Assembly: GCA_027924585.1 (NCBI GenBank)
Contig: BSBM01000260.1
Span: forward strand, 15,327,001-15,391,000
Origin: Larix kaempferi
Taxonomy: Eukaryota > Streptophyta > Pinopsida > Pinales > Pinaceae
Length of the DNA stretch: 64,000 bases
Direction: 5' to 3'
A model generated the notes under the pieces. It saw only the letters and a program-made list of their open reading frames with translations. It was not told the origin of the DNA and did no database searches. Of this stretch, positions 10,314 through 20,469 are shown one piece after another (positions within the stretch are counted from its first letter, which is position 1; every line of letters starts with the position of its first letter). The position numbers and the translations under genes are program-made.

Positions 10314-11507
10314 GTGCGCACCGCAGACTTCACTATTATTGCAGGTCAGTTATACAAACTCGGACCGGATGAAGTCCTGCGTAGATGCGTACTAGACCAT
10401 GAGAAACCATTTATTTTAGAAGATGCGCATTCAAGAATTGCAGGAGGACACTATGCAGGAAGGGCTACCACGCAGAAGATACTGCGCGCAGGGCTATGGT
10501 GGCCTACAATCCACAAAGACTCTAAAGAACACTGCAGGAACTATGACGTCTGCTCGAGGACAGGAAAACCTTCGCGCAGAGATGAAATGCCACTTAATCC
10601 TCAGTTGACCTTGCAGGAATTTGAAAAATCGTCCATTGATTTCGTGGGTCCCATAAACCCACCAGGGAAGAGAACTGGTGTGAGGTACATCATTACTGCT
10701 ACTGACTACCTCACCAGATGGACAGAAGCAAAACCAGTGAAGGACTGCAGCGCAGCTACTGCCGCGCAGTTCATTTTTGAAGAAATATTGTCCAGATTCG
10801 GATGTCCAAAGATTTTGATGAGTGATCAAGGCACTCACTTTTTGAACAAGACTATTGAAGCTCTCACAGAGGAATTCCATATCCATCATCAGCGCAGTAC
10901 ACCATATCACCCACAGGCGAATGGCACCATTGAGGCTTTCAATAAAATACTGGAGAATGCACTCACTAAGATTTGTAATGTGAATAGAGATGATTGGGAC
11001 CTGCGCATCTCATCTGTGTTATGGGCATACAAGACCACTTGCAAGAAATTGAAGGGACAGACACCTTTTCGGTTGGCTTATGGGCAGGAGGCTATAATGC
11101 CAATGGAGTACATTGTCCCCAACTTGAGGATCACTGCATTCACAGGGATAGCAGACCACGCAGCGCTAGAAGAAATATTGTTACACCTCGTTGGGTTGGA
11201 GGAAGATCGTTTCATCACAGCCTTCCAACAGCAAGTCCAGAAAGACCGCAAGAAAGCATGGCATGATCGCCATATAAAGAACAAGTGCTTTCAGGTAGGT
11301 AACCTAGTCCTCCTGTATGATAGCAAGTTCACAAAATTTCCTGGAAAGTTTAAGACACATTGGCTTGGTCCGTATATTGTTATGCATGTCACTAATAGTG
11401 GTGCAGCTCAATTATCCAATTTAGCTGGTGATACTCTACCCACTATGATAAATGGAAGCAGACTTAAATTGTACCACGATAGTCCTACTTCGCAGAATCT
11501 TGGATGA
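10314..11507 (+). CDS. Element A integrase (long open frame)
   Basis: A 397-codon frame covers nearly the whole integrase. The zinc finger reads H-x3-H in the [10 protein letters not shown] region and later [11 protein letters not shown]. The core has the first Asp in [13 protein letters not shown], the second in [11 protein letters not shown] and the Glu in [14 protein letters not shown], so the D,D,E triad is complete. The C-terminal part has [20 protein letters not shown] and [20 protein letters not shown], a GPY/F-type SH3-like module. No chromodomain follows. It was made as part of a polyprotein, so the first Met is not a natural start. It is the best-preserved pol domain in the window, but pol is broken upstream. 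Confidence 0.9.
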   Translation: MRTADFTIIAGQLYKLGPDEVLRRCVLDHEKPFILEDAHSRIAGGHYAGRATTQKILRAGLWWPTIHKDSKEHCRNYDVCSRTGKPSRRDEMPLNPQLTLQEFEKSSIDFVGPINPPGKRTGVRYIITATDYLTRWTEAKPVKDCSAATAAQFIFEEILSRFGCPKILMSDQGTHFLNKTIEALTEEFHIHHQRSTPYHPQANGTIEAFNKILENALTKICNVNRDDWDLRISSVLWAYKTTCKKLKGQTPFRLAYGQEAIMPMEYIVPNLRITAFTGIADHAALEEILLHLVGLEEDRFITAFQQQVQKDRKKAWHDRHIKNKCFQVGNLVLLYDSKFTKFPGKFKTHWLGPYIVMHVTNSGAAQLSNLAGDTLPTMINGSRLKLYHDSPTSQNLG

Positions 11508-11655
11508 CAAGCGGAGGAAGAAATTTCTAAGTGTCAAGTACAGTTGAAATTGGACACTGGAAATGTAAAGGAGTCTGTACATGTACGATAAGTAGAACAA
11601 TGTATGAACCGCGCAGCACTGCTGAAGTTGCGCGGGAAGGAAAAAAAAAAGAGAA

Positions 11656-12825
11656 ATGAGAAAGCGAACCGCGTAATTGATAGATGGACACTGCGAAGTA
11701 ACTGCGTAGGATCAGAGATAGCCTGTCGCGCAGATATGCGCAACACTCAGAAAAATAGTCGTTACGCTGCCTTCAAAGACCAGGGTTGTGCATCTGGACC
11801 CATTGGCCATAGCGCTACCAATGTCAGAACAGAGCGTTCTGGACACAAAGGGTGTCAAGCGGGTAGAGCTCGACTTGGCCAAGATTCCTTTGCCTAGATT
11901 ACACTTTCTGCACATGCAGGTCGTAGATGAAATGCATGAAAGAACAACAGATTCCATGAAGTCGCAAGCGGAGCTGTAAGCAGCAAACAGGTAGCTCGAG
12001 GATTCTCGGTCCTGCACACATATGCAATTACAGGATGAATAGGACCGTCGGCTACGATTGGAGACCACTATCACTACTGTCGCGAAAGATATTGAAAATT
12101 TAGAACTCCAGGACGATCTTGCGGACACCGTCCTGAGGATCGGAGAAAGGGTGAAATCTTTGAAGACGGAGTTACAGGATAAGGACATTCTTCATGAGGC
12201 CGATCTTACCACCTTGAAGGAAAAGCTCAATACGTAGACACCATTAACTGAGTAGTAGTTAAGAGAGCAAGCAGTTAGCACCATGGCACAGAACATAACC
12301 AGTGAGATGGTTAAGTGCCAAGATCTGTTGGAGAAGGTTTCAAAGGCATTCACTGCCCTTGAAGAGGATCAAGGGCTACTGCAGGTAAAGACCGCGGTAA
12401 AAGAAAAGCAGACCGCACTGGAAAAATTGGACGCAGAGGTCAAGGCTCTTCCACCCAGGGATAAGCTACCGTGGTATAAAGAGATCTCGGGCTTGAAGAA
12501 GGAGGTCCAAGCATTAAGAGAAAAATAGACTGAGATGGATAATCAGTCGCAGCAACTCCTGGAGGATGCCACAGCGGTATCACAGCAGATCGAAGACAAG
12601 CTGAAATATCTGCACAACAACCACGAGTAGGTACAAGGACAGATTGGATAAGAGATAACTCCAGCACTTCTTGAGACAGTAAAGCAAGTCGAGCAAGACA
12701 CCAAGGAAGCAGTGGAACAGTTGATCGGCACTTACAATGAGTTCGTGGCAAAGCTAGCTCCACAAGTCGCAGAGCAGATCCAGAAGGCCGAAGCAGGAGG
12801 TGGCTCGGGGACGAGCCACATGTAA
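11656..12825 (+). pseudogene. Element A extra ORF: decayed coiled-coil protein
   Basis: One frame of about 390 codons follows integrase on the same strand and is interrupted only by TAG and TAA codons. I count 12 internal stops: 9 TAG, 3 TAA and no TGA. Several sit where Gln fits the context. The open pieces are rich in Glu, Lys, Gln and Leu with heptad-like spacing (ITSEMVKCQDLLEKVSKAFT, EKQTALEKLDAEVKALPP, then ALLETVKQVEQDTKEAVEQL), predicting long coiled coils. The basic N-terminus (KKKREMRKR) could be a localisation signal. There is no enzyme motif, zinc knuckle or obvious membrane segment. Extra ORFs between integrase and the 3' LTR are known in some Ty3 elements, but I do not recognise this one. 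Confidence 0.55.
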
Positions 12826-13157
12826 GTGTTAGGGGCATGTTGGGCCTGGCCGAAGATGGGGCAAATTTTGGATAACACAAGGAAATTGAGCTGCGGAGTT
12901 TAGCGCAGTTCAACAAAAGATATAATTTTGTACAAGTACGGGGGATGTTGCGAAGTTGTGCGCAACAACCAAATTTTGGCAATACTGCAAAGGTCAGTGT
13001 TGCAAAGTATGGGGCCACGTGGAGCCAGCAAAGTGGAGTGCTGGACGAAGGACGGCCATATGTACCAGATAGACCAGCGGTGGTCTAATTTTGGCAAGAA
13101 TACTGAAGAGATGCCGATTTGCGGGCATGAGCAGATCAGGAAGGCGACCTACTATAC

Positions 13158-13380
13158 AAGTTCGTTAAGCAGAGGACGGCTCAGGGAAAGTGATAGCTTG
13201 GCGTGCAATGGTGGTACAAGACCGTTAAGTAGAGAACGGTGCTGAGAAAGCGACTGGGAGCTGAGCCAGTTGTACGTGGTCGTTAGAGGACGAATGGTCT
13301 GCAGAGAAAGTGACCGGGGGCTGAGCCAGTCGCACGAGTCCGTTAGTGGAAGGGCGGCTCGATGAAGATGACCTGTTGAT
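13158..13380 (+). repeat. Tandem repeats in the element A LTR, unit about 60 bp
   Basis: Four imperfect units start near 13158, 13219, 13277 and 13338. They share CGTTAG, then a GGACGG-like word, then GAGAAAGTGAC and GAGCTGAGCCAGT. They lie about 200 bp before a TATA-like site, where promoter-proximal repeats of LTR elements often occur. An enhancer role is inference. Confidence 0.65.
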
Positions 13381-13549
13381 GTGCGCACAACAGGAAGGCC
13401 AAAAGCGACAAAACAAAGGCGTGGAGGACTGCCACGATAGCACACTCGCTACTAGAGGCCAGCATGACGATTTAGGGAAACCGTCATAGTTTTGGAAACC
13501 CTAAGGGTCTCGGTCTTCAGCTTTGTAAATACATGACCTTCGGGCATGG

Positions 13550-13562
13550 TCTATTTAAGAAG
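13550..13562 (+). promoter_or_regulatory. TATA-like element in the element A LTR
   Basis: CTATTTAAGAAG lies downstream of the tandem repeats and about 1 kb before the LTR end. Position and composition suit an LTR promoter. No start site can be seen directly. Confidence 0.35.
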
Positions 13563-14559
13563 ACAATTTTGTATAGGGAATGGTTGCTCAAGAGCAAAGA
13601 AAACTAATCATTGTTGATCATTATTGTATTGTAAAATCTTTCTAAGGCCAAAATATATTGTAAAGGCTCTGCAGCTGAGTGCGCAGAGACCTATCTGAGC
13701 AAGAAGAGAGCCTGCAGCTGAGTGCGTAGGCTAAGAACTGTTGAACCCTTCCTTAAAGAAACATATCACAATAGTTCTTGTGGACGTAGCTTCCCATCCG
13801 AGGGAGTGAACCACGTTAAACCTTGTGTTGTGAGACCGAATGTGTTTGTGCTTGTATTTATTTGTTTCTGTAGATGAATGTCTGAATATTTGCTTGCAAT
13901 CTGTTATGAGAAGAATTTTGTATGCATTTTCCAACAGGAGAGCATGGAGATGATATGTTAAGTCTGCATGAATAGATGAATGGTTAATGTTCAGCTTTGC
14001 TTCTAAGAACAGTGAATGCATTATCTGTTTAAGTGTTGAGAGATTGCTTAAGTACGTCCGTGTACGCAGTAGATGGATGCATGATAGATGATTAGTGTCT
14101 GAGGCATATGCTTAATTAATAAACATTCTAAGTACATGAAAGAGTGTTAAGTGATAATTCGGTTAAGTGCATGAATGAGTGGATGAGTGATACTCAGTCG
14201 GTTCCTTAAGCAATTTGGAGTACTTCAGATATAAAGTCGAGCTGCAGTGTTCGTAATTTCAATAGAAGTCCCGCGGTAGAAGGACTTAGTGGTGCGGACC
14301 GCGGTGTTGTCCATCGCCGCACAGTCTCGCCTCGCAGCGCATACCCCCTGTTGCGCTGCGCAGTGCATCCGTCCAAACAACTCATCACATACTGTGGAAA
14401 CCTGATTCCGCAGTACCCCATAGATACACCTCGGGTGAGACCTCAACCTACTCGCAAGTTGTTGCCGAAAGGGCCGGTGCGAAGGGGTTTTGTTGGTTAA
14501 AGAGAAACCGCAAAGAACCTGGGTCTTATTGAAAACCTCTGGGTCAGTGTGAAGCCAAC

Positions 14560-15207
14560 ACTATTCCTACCTCTGATGGGTCTCTAGTTAGGATATATAG
14601 GGAGCCATTTTACGATGGTCACCTTGAAAGTTATGAGGATGGTGTAAGGAACACATATGGTGAGGGTGAGTTATTGCCTGAGGGCATCTTTATGGTCATG
14701 GGTAGCCATAGTGAGGATCATAGTACTAGAAGAGAAGAGATTTTGAAATCTTTTGGAGATGATAGATCTTTCGAGGAAGAAAGGGAAAGAGCTATTTTTG
14801 CTAGAGAAATTAACCTTGAATTGCATCGTGGAGAAGTGTCGGAAGAAATTAGAGCTTTAACCAACTTAGTGATGTGGAGCCACGAAATGATCAACTTGAG
14901 CCCATCACTGAAACAAACAACTCTGAGACAAATTTAGATCAAATAAGAAGGGGTGAGCATATACCTAGAACGATTAATGAATGGCTTGCATTGGTTGATC
15001 ATAACATGGAAAGACAAAGGCAAGGGCTTGATCACATCATTCCTTGGGAAAACAACAATGAAGGAACACATCCTTCCCATGATGAGGGAAGTGATGAAGA
15101 ACCAACTGAGTATCATTTTACTGATGTTCCTGATCATTTATCACATCTATCCTTGGAAGATGGAGTATTAAGGCAAGTGAATGACAACTCTATGAGTTGG
15201 AAAGAAC
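14560..15207 (+). pseudogene. Split ORF of unknown function, part 1
   Basis: Two overlapping frames encode an acidic, hydrophilic protein: first from 14560 (SDGSLVRIYREPFYDGHLES, later REEILKSFGDDRSFEEERER), then, after a frameshift near 14870, a second frame (GEHIPRTINEWLALVDHNME, later EEPTEYHFTDVPDHLSHLSL). It is cut at NDNSMSWKE by the copia LTR at 15208. Removing the copia element and one AGAAC copy continues the frame into 25453. I do not recognise the protein. It could belong to an old retrotransposon or to a host gene. No start is visible, because the sequence to the left is element A. Confidence 0.5.
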
Positions 15208-15633
15208 TGTTAAGATTAGCATAAAATTCGCAGCAAGAGCATAATAAGGATCACTGAAAGAAACACAATCACAAGATAGACACAGATTTATCCTGGGAAA
15301 CCCTCATGGGGTAGAAAACCCAACAAAACTTCCTCAATATAGATGATCAAAAGTACAAAGATGAAATCCCCAAATAAGAGCTCCTTCTCCTCCTTCGCAG
15401 ATCTCTCTCTCTCCTATGCGAGTTCACAAGTAAGTGAGTGTGTGTTCAAATGAGGAACACACCTCCTCTATTTATACTTTATGTTCACTTCACTTTAACC
15501 CTAACTGGGCCAACTTCTCCTAGGAGAGTCTAATAACCCTATTAATAACATCCTGACAGAGGAATAAAACATCTCCGGATGAATAATAATAAAGTAAAAA
15601 TAGAATATTCTTAGAAGTTACAATATTTCAACA
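15208..15633 (-). repeat. Copia 3' LTR (left copy)
   Basis: The 426-bp LTR starts TGTTAAGATTAGCATAAAATT on its left edge and ends TTCAACA. It aligns with 24974-25447 except for about 48 bp present only in the right copy. A minus-strand TATAAATAG lies at 15468-15476. Confidence 0.93.
15468..15476 (-). promoter_or_regulatory. TATA box in copia LTR, left copy
   Basis: TATAAATAG on the minus strand is a near-ideal plant TATA box, and the same word sits at the matching place in the right LTR (25234-25242). The right copy would drive the genomic transcript leftwards. Confidence 0.6.
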
Positions 15634-15644
15634 CTCCCCCTTAA
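15634..15644 (-). other. Copia polypurine tract
   Basis: On the minus strand TTAAGGGGGAG directly precedes the LTR start TGTTGAAATATTG. It primes plus-strand DNA synthesis. A similar GGGGGAGTG occurs near 20445, just after the pol end, as if the 3' non-coding part had grown between two such tracts. Confidence 0.8.
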
Positions 15645-15849
15645 CGAGAAGGATATTCTAACAACATCTGCAGGAGCAAGGAGAGGTCATCAACAACATC
15701 ATAGTGATACATCTATAAATCATTGGAAGTTTTCTTCAATCATCATCAGCAACTGGAACAGCTACTGGAACATTTTTAATATCTTCAATACTAGAACATC
15801 AACATCTACACTACCGAGTCTTCATCTTCTGCAGCACTCGATCACTTGA

Positions 15850-16130
15850 TCATCTACAACAGCATCATCATCTGGATCTCCTGATCAACAGCATCATCTA
15901 GATCTCTCGATCAACAGCATCATCATCTGGATCTTCCGATCATCATCTGGATCTTTCGATCAACAACATCATTTGGATCTCTTGATCAACATCATCATCT
16001 GGATCTCTCGATCAACAGCATCAGCATCATCATTTGGATCTTCCGATCAACAGCATCATCTGTATCTCTCGATCAACAGCATCATCATCTGGATCTCCCG
16101 ATCAACAACATCATCATCTGCAACACACAT
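15850..16130. repeat. Tandem repeats in copia 3' region, family 1 (about 29 bp)
   Basis: Units read GATCTCTCGATCAACAGCA followed by TCATCATCTG with variable ATC insertions, about nine copies. They contain ATC triplet expansions. They lie between the copia pol end and 3' LTR and are non-coding in the element sense. Confidence 0.75.
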
Positions 16131-16134
16131 GATC

Positions 16135-16370
16135 CAAATATGGGATGATCAATCTCTCTCACTTTAGGACATAAGTCCAGGGATGATACAATCATGATCC
16201 ACTTACAGGATTATTAATCCCTCTCATTTTAGGACATAATTCCAAGGATGATACAATCCTAATCCACTTATGGGATGATCAATCCCTCTCATTTTAGGAC
16301 ATACGTCCAAGGATGATACAATCCTGATCCACTTACGGGATGATAAATCCCTATCACTTTAAGACACCAT
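16135..16370. repeat. Tandem repeats in copia 3' region, family 2 (about 75 bp)
   Basis: About three units carry ATGATACAATC, TGATCCACTTA, GGATGAT, CAATCCCTCTCATTTTAGGA and CATA-GTCCA words in order. Part of the unit (AGGAC...GTCCA...GGATGAT) is shared with family 3, so one probably arose from the other. Confidence 0.75.
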
Positions 16371-16379
16371 ATCATGTCT

Positions 16380-16956
16380 AGGGACGATGCAATCCACTAG
16401 TCAACTTAGACAAAGTCTAAGGACCACTCTCGAAGATGCAAGTCTCCGGATTCATTTAGGACTAAAGTTCAAGGATGATGCAATCCACTCGTCAACTTAG
16501 ACCAAGTCTAAGGACCACTCACAAAGACACAAGTATCCAGATTCATTTAGGACTAAAGTCCAGGGATGATGCAATCCACTCGTCAACTTAGACCAAGTCT
16601 AAGGACCACCCACGAAGACACAAGTCTCCGGATTCATTTAGGACTAAAGTCCAGGGATGATGCAATCCACTCGTCAACTTAGACCAAGTCTAAGGACCAC
16701 TCACGAAGATACAAGTCTCCGGATTCATTTAGGACTAAATTCCAGGTATGATGCAATCCACTCGTCAACTTAGACCAAGTCTAAGGACCACTCACGAAGA
16801 CACGAGTCTCTAGATTCATTTAGGACTAAAGTCTATGGATGATGCAATCCACTCGTCAACTTAGACCAAGTCTAAGGACCACTCATGAAGACACAAGTCT
16901 CCGGATTCATTTAGGACTAATGTCCAGGGATGATGCAATCCACTCGTCAACTTAGA
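16380..16956. repeat. Tandem repeats in copia 3' region, family 3 (about 92 bp)
   Basis: Six to seven units begin near 16388, 16474, 16567, 16659, 16750, 16840 and 16931. Each has GATGCAATCCACTCGTCAAC, TTAGACCAAGTCTAAGGACC, CGAAGACACAAGTCTCCGGA and TTCATTTAGGACTAAAG. TTAGACCAAGTCTAA is an imperfect palindrome in every unit. The array is interrupted at 16957 by element E and resumes at 20230-20300. Confidence 0.88.
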
Positions 16957-17879
16957 TGTAACATACCCCAAATCCATGTTAGTATTTTAGTGAATTATTT
17001 ATTTTATATTCTTTTATTTAAAGAGATTTCACAATAATTACTTAAACTCCACAAACTTCATTCCTATAAGATAAAATATGGCCGTCACATGAACATCATG
17101 ATCTACTAAAGAATTATCTTTTACTAAAGAATCATTGACATGATATATGCTTGTACATAAACAATAAAGCCATCATAATTAAACACATGAGAAAAACAAG
17201 ATATACGTGGTTCACCCAAACCCCTGGGCTACGTCCACCAAGAAGATTCATCTCTTTTCTATTAATCGAATATAGAGTTACATCCTGCAACAACTGTTGC
17301 AATATTTACTTTCTCAAGCCTCTCCCATCGAGTGTACTTTCCAAAACTTTCAACACTACATCAAAGCTAGTTAATGTAAATAAAAGCTAAATCATCCATC
17401 AAGACAAGGCCAGTTTATCATACATCATACGAAGATGGAGAAACAGGGTTCACAACCAGAAGTTAGGGGACATAGTATATACAGATGAATCTTAACATCC
17501 CATCCCCTAACACGGGTTATAAAACGTATAAACACAACAATAGATTTCATTGCATAACTATATGCAATAGGTCTGTATATTTGGAATCGGCTTTCCTGGC
17601 AATCCCTTTTCGAAGAGCTCTACGCAATAAAAGGAAACAACTAAATGTAAATCTATCTATCTATATATATATATATATATATATTGCTTCAATGGTAATA
17701 TATATGTAGGAATTTGTCGGCAATTTACGAACATCCCAGAGACCACTCATTAAATTTTACAAGCAACATATATAAATGAATCTACAGAGATCTCTTAACG
17801 CCAACATCAACAGATCTTAACTCTTAAACTTCCAGCAGCACATACAATCAAAATATACAGAGATATCAATATCGCTTAC

Positions 17880-18125
17880 CTATCAAACTTCAGGCAGCAT
17901 ATATAATAATATACAGAGATCTGAATATGTCGCAAGCCGTATATAGATCCTATCTATTAACTCCAGGAAGCATATATAATAATATGCAGAGATCTGAATA
18001 TGTCGCAAGCAGTATATAGAGCCTATCTATTAACTTCAGGCAGCATATATAATAATATGCAGAGATCTGAATATGTCGCAAGCAGTATATAGAGCCTATC
18101 TATTAACTTCAGGCGGCATATATAA
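17880..18125. repeat. Tandem repeats in LTR E, unit about 75 bp
   Basis: Three to four units carry ATGCAGAGATCTGAATATGT, CGCAAGCAGTATATAGAGCC and TATCTATTAACTTCAGGCAGC. They are non-coding. Confidence 0.82.
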
Positions 18126-18336
18126 GTGAAATAAAGAAATCTCAGAGATCCTGAAATGACAACCAATGAGTCAGATTAGTTTTCCCACTTGGGGTCGTCC
18201 TCTCATCTTCTGCGCAGCATATATAAAAGAAAATCAGAGATTATTAAGTTCAAAGCTCGCATAAAACTGTAACAGAGATCAAACTAAAAACTTGGCTCGA
18301 CTTTCCTCTTGAGCCATCCGATTTCCTGTGCAGGGT

Positions 18337-18373
<37 letters not shown>
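18337..18373. repeat. Dinucleotide microsatellite
   Basis: Alternating AC passes into alternating AT. A similar TATC-to-TA tract lies at 17651-17685. Simple-sequence DNA. Confidence 0.9.
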
Positions 18374-18497
18374 ATCATTGTATATACAATAGAAACGTAA
18401 ACGGGTTTAAGCAAAACACGCAGCAGAGATGTTGAACTATATAGATAATATGCAGAGATCACATACATGCATGTCAAATCTATCAAAAAATAACATA

Positions 18498-18670
18498 TAT
18501 GGACAGTGATCCAACTAGGATCGAGTCCCAAACTTAATGTATAATATATGTACGGAAAACAGTTGGGATCAAATATTAGATATCATATATGAACAACGAT
18601 CCGACTAGTATCGAGTCCCAACTCAATATATAATTTATGGATACAAAACGATTGAGATCAAATACTAGAG
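18498..18670. repeat. Two-unit tandem duplication in LTR E, about 90 bp
   Basis: Two diverged units share ATATGGACAGTGATCCAACT-like and GGATCGAGTCCCAA-like words, then TTGGGATCAAATATTAGA. They are non-coding. Confidence 0.65.
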
Positions 18671-18855
18671 TTTATATACTTGAAATCGCATAATGCATAT
18701 ATGAATTAAGTAGACATATCATTTTAGATATATATATAAATATTTAGTGTATAGATTGCTAATCCACTAAGGTTTATTACAACCACTGTAAATCAAATGT
18801 GTGTGTAGCTCGCTTGATCTATATAGACTTGACACAGACGTATACTTTACAAACA

Positions 18856-19030
18856 TATCGCTTGGAGCAATTTTCACAGAGGCTCTATCGTATTAATTAA
18901 GCGCAGATCGCTTGAAGCAATTAGAGAAACATCTCTATCGTATTACTTACCAGCAGATCACTTGAAGCGATTACAACAAAATCTCTATCGTATTACTTAC
19001 CAACAGATTGCTTGAAGCGATTAAAGAAAA
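18856..19030. repeat. Tandem repeats in LTR E, unit about 57 bp
   Basis: Three to four units carry CAGATCGCTTGAAGCAATTA, then ATCTCTATCGTATTACTTAC. With the other two arrays, LTR E holds at least three separate tandem families. Confidence 0.75.
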
Positions 19031-19921
19031 ATACAACCTGCAGATCACATCTATCAAAGGAACAGTTTTATATATGTAATCCAATCAGTGGAAGTCAGTT
19101 AATATTGTAATCGGATCCAAGACTTCCCTTCAGAACACATACATGCATCAATAACGCCCTGTGCATAAACGAAATATTAGACAAATATTAGAGTTCGCTT
19201 AACCCTATGACAGTGATCGCTTACCCAACTTTCTCCCCTCGCAAAAATACGAAGGTGTTATCCTTTGACGTAAAGATCCTTATAAACTACCTTCGTAGAG
19301 CTGCACAGATCGCATCTCTTATGGTCGAGAATGCTACCAACACCCTGAGAGGACTACTCGCCAGAAACGATATATCATCATACCCTTTTGTATCCAAACG
19401 ATTAAAGTTCTATGTGTCTTCTCGGATCAGACTCCTTCCCTCGTCGTCTCCCCCCCCCATGTATAAAAATAACTATCTTAGGAGAGTCCGCTTGGATTTG
19501 GGGAGCTCCCATGCCATGTGGAGATCGAGATCATGCATAAATTTTGGAGTAACCTTGCCAAGTGGTAGTAAAAAGGGATTCCCCATAATGGTTTGGTATC
19601 TTATCTTGAGAGAGAGACCGACACATCCCCATAAATCTGGTTGGCATCCCTTTCATGGGGTTTTTCTTTTATCATCCCGCCAAACGAAATCACTCCATTC
19701 TAAATAAAAGATTATGCATTCATTTTATGTTTAAATATATTTGAACTTAACTTTTGGCATGGATTTAAGTGCATTTAGTGATAATTCTTTTCCTTTATGC
19801 ATAAGCTAGATGCATAAATCTAATATATATTTAGGCTTTCCTTTATGCATAAGCTAAATGCATTTTTGCTTATCGACATTTATAAAAATAATAGGGGTAC
19901 TAAAAAAAGAGGGATATTACA

Positions 19922-20222
19922 TCCTTCCCCCCTTAAAAATAACACCGTCCTCAGTGTTCATACCTTTCAGCAGTTCGTCTTCTCCTCTTGAGTCACCTTT
20001 TTGCTTGCTTCATCGTGGTCAGTTTTATTCACCAATCTCCTGATCAAAACAAGTTCATTTTCAACATACATTTCCATATCAACCCCGAGGTATTTAAACC
20101 TCTTACTGTGACTATCCCCTTGGCACCTGCAACATTTTCTAAAATATATGCATGTCATATTCATGAAAAATACTTTAGTATCCCTCATACATCAAGATTT
20201 GTATTTTTCAAATCATCATTTT
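19922..20222 (-). pseudogene. Element E internal stub with polypurine tract
   Basis: On the minus strand AAGGGGGGAAGGA at 19934-19922 immediately precedes the LTR start, so it is the polypurine tract. Upstream of it is an open piece of 73 codons at 20188-19967 (CRCQGDSHSKRFKYLGVDME, then VNKTDHDEASKKVTQEEKTN), then TLRTVLFLRGEGC in frame across the tract. This resembles the last codons of a retrotransposon polyprotein, but the family cannot be named from so little. Confidence 0.5.
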
Positions 20223-20229
20223 CTTACCA

Positions 20230-20445
20230 AGTATTTAGGACTAAATTCCAGGGATGATGCAATCCACTCATAAACTTAGACCAAGTCTAAGGACCATTCA
20301 TTGACCTCATCGTCGGTACAGGTATCCTCATCATTGACCTCATCGTCGGTACATGAATCCTCATCATCGACCTCATCATCGGTACAGGCATCCTCATCAT
20401 CGACCTCATCGTCGGTACAAGTATCATCATCGACCATATCACTCC
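20230..20445. repeat. Resumed copia repeats and 33-bp tandem array
   Basis: 20230-20300 is a further family 3 unit, showing that the array continued before element E landed. From 20304 to 20440, four units of about 33 bp follow (ACCTCATCGTCGGTACA, then GGTATCCTCATCATTG). Open frames here only read out the repeat. Confidence 0.8.
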
Positions 20446-20469
20446 CCCTTTCGAGGAGGGTCCTTTTGA

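Larger units (their letters stand above)
8271..14560 (+). mobile_element. Element A: 5'-truncated Ty3/gypsy element with extra 3' ORF
   Basis: Pol is readable from a short spacer through RT, RNase H and integrase (8842-11507). An extra decayed ORF follows at 11656-12825, then a putative 3' LTR at 12827-14560. Gag, most of protease and the 5' LTR are absent. Integrase ends without a chromodomain, and the RT and integrase wording ([25 protein letters not shown]) looks like the Athila/Tat side of Ty3/gypsy rather than chromoviruses. The lineage is my reading; a phylogeny would decide it. Confidence 0.85.
12827..14560 (+). repeat. Putative 3' LTR of element A
   Basis: The stretch begins TGTTAGGGGCATG two bases after the stop of the extra ORF and ends GAAGCCAACA, giving TGTT...AACA inverted ends over 1734 bp. 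Inside are a tandem repeat block (13158-13380), a TATA-like CTATTTAAGAAG near 13551 and unrelated non-coding sequence. The old ORF interrupted by later elements starts at its right edge. No second LTR copy is in the window, so the borders rest on the terminal bases and context. Confidence 0.5.
16957..19921 (-). repeat. Element E: 3-kb LTR inserted in copia tandem repeats
   Basis: On the minus strand the 2965-bp block begins TGTAATATCCCTC, directly after a polypurine tract, and ends GGGGTATGTTACA, giving TGTAA...TTACA ends. Near its downstream end the minus strand has CGTAGCCCAGGGG and GGTGAACCACGTATA, a wording common in the 3' part of plant LTRs. It interrupts the family 3 array. The other LTR and nearly all internal sequence are absent, so this is one LTR plus a stub. 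No clean target duplication is found: TTAGA on the left, AGTAT on the right. Confidence 0.68.

Noticed and set aside
12440-13018. A 192-codon minus-strand frame
   Set aside because: It is antisense to the coiled-coil ORF and the start of the element A LTR. Its Ser/Leu/Pro-rich wording is what the reverse of a Glu/Lys/Gln-rich coding frame gives.
16380-16956. Regularly spaced repeats that could suggest a CRISPR array
   Set aside because: The 92-bp units are contiguous with no unique spacers, the setting is a plant retrotransposon, and no cas-like gene is present.
17651-17685. Long alternating TA tract as a regulatory site
   Set aside because: It is a simple microsatellite with no supporting context.
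19207-19707. A 166-codon open frame
   Set aside because: It lies inside LTR E on the strand opposite to the element and shows no domain or repeat structure. It is best seen as a chance frame.
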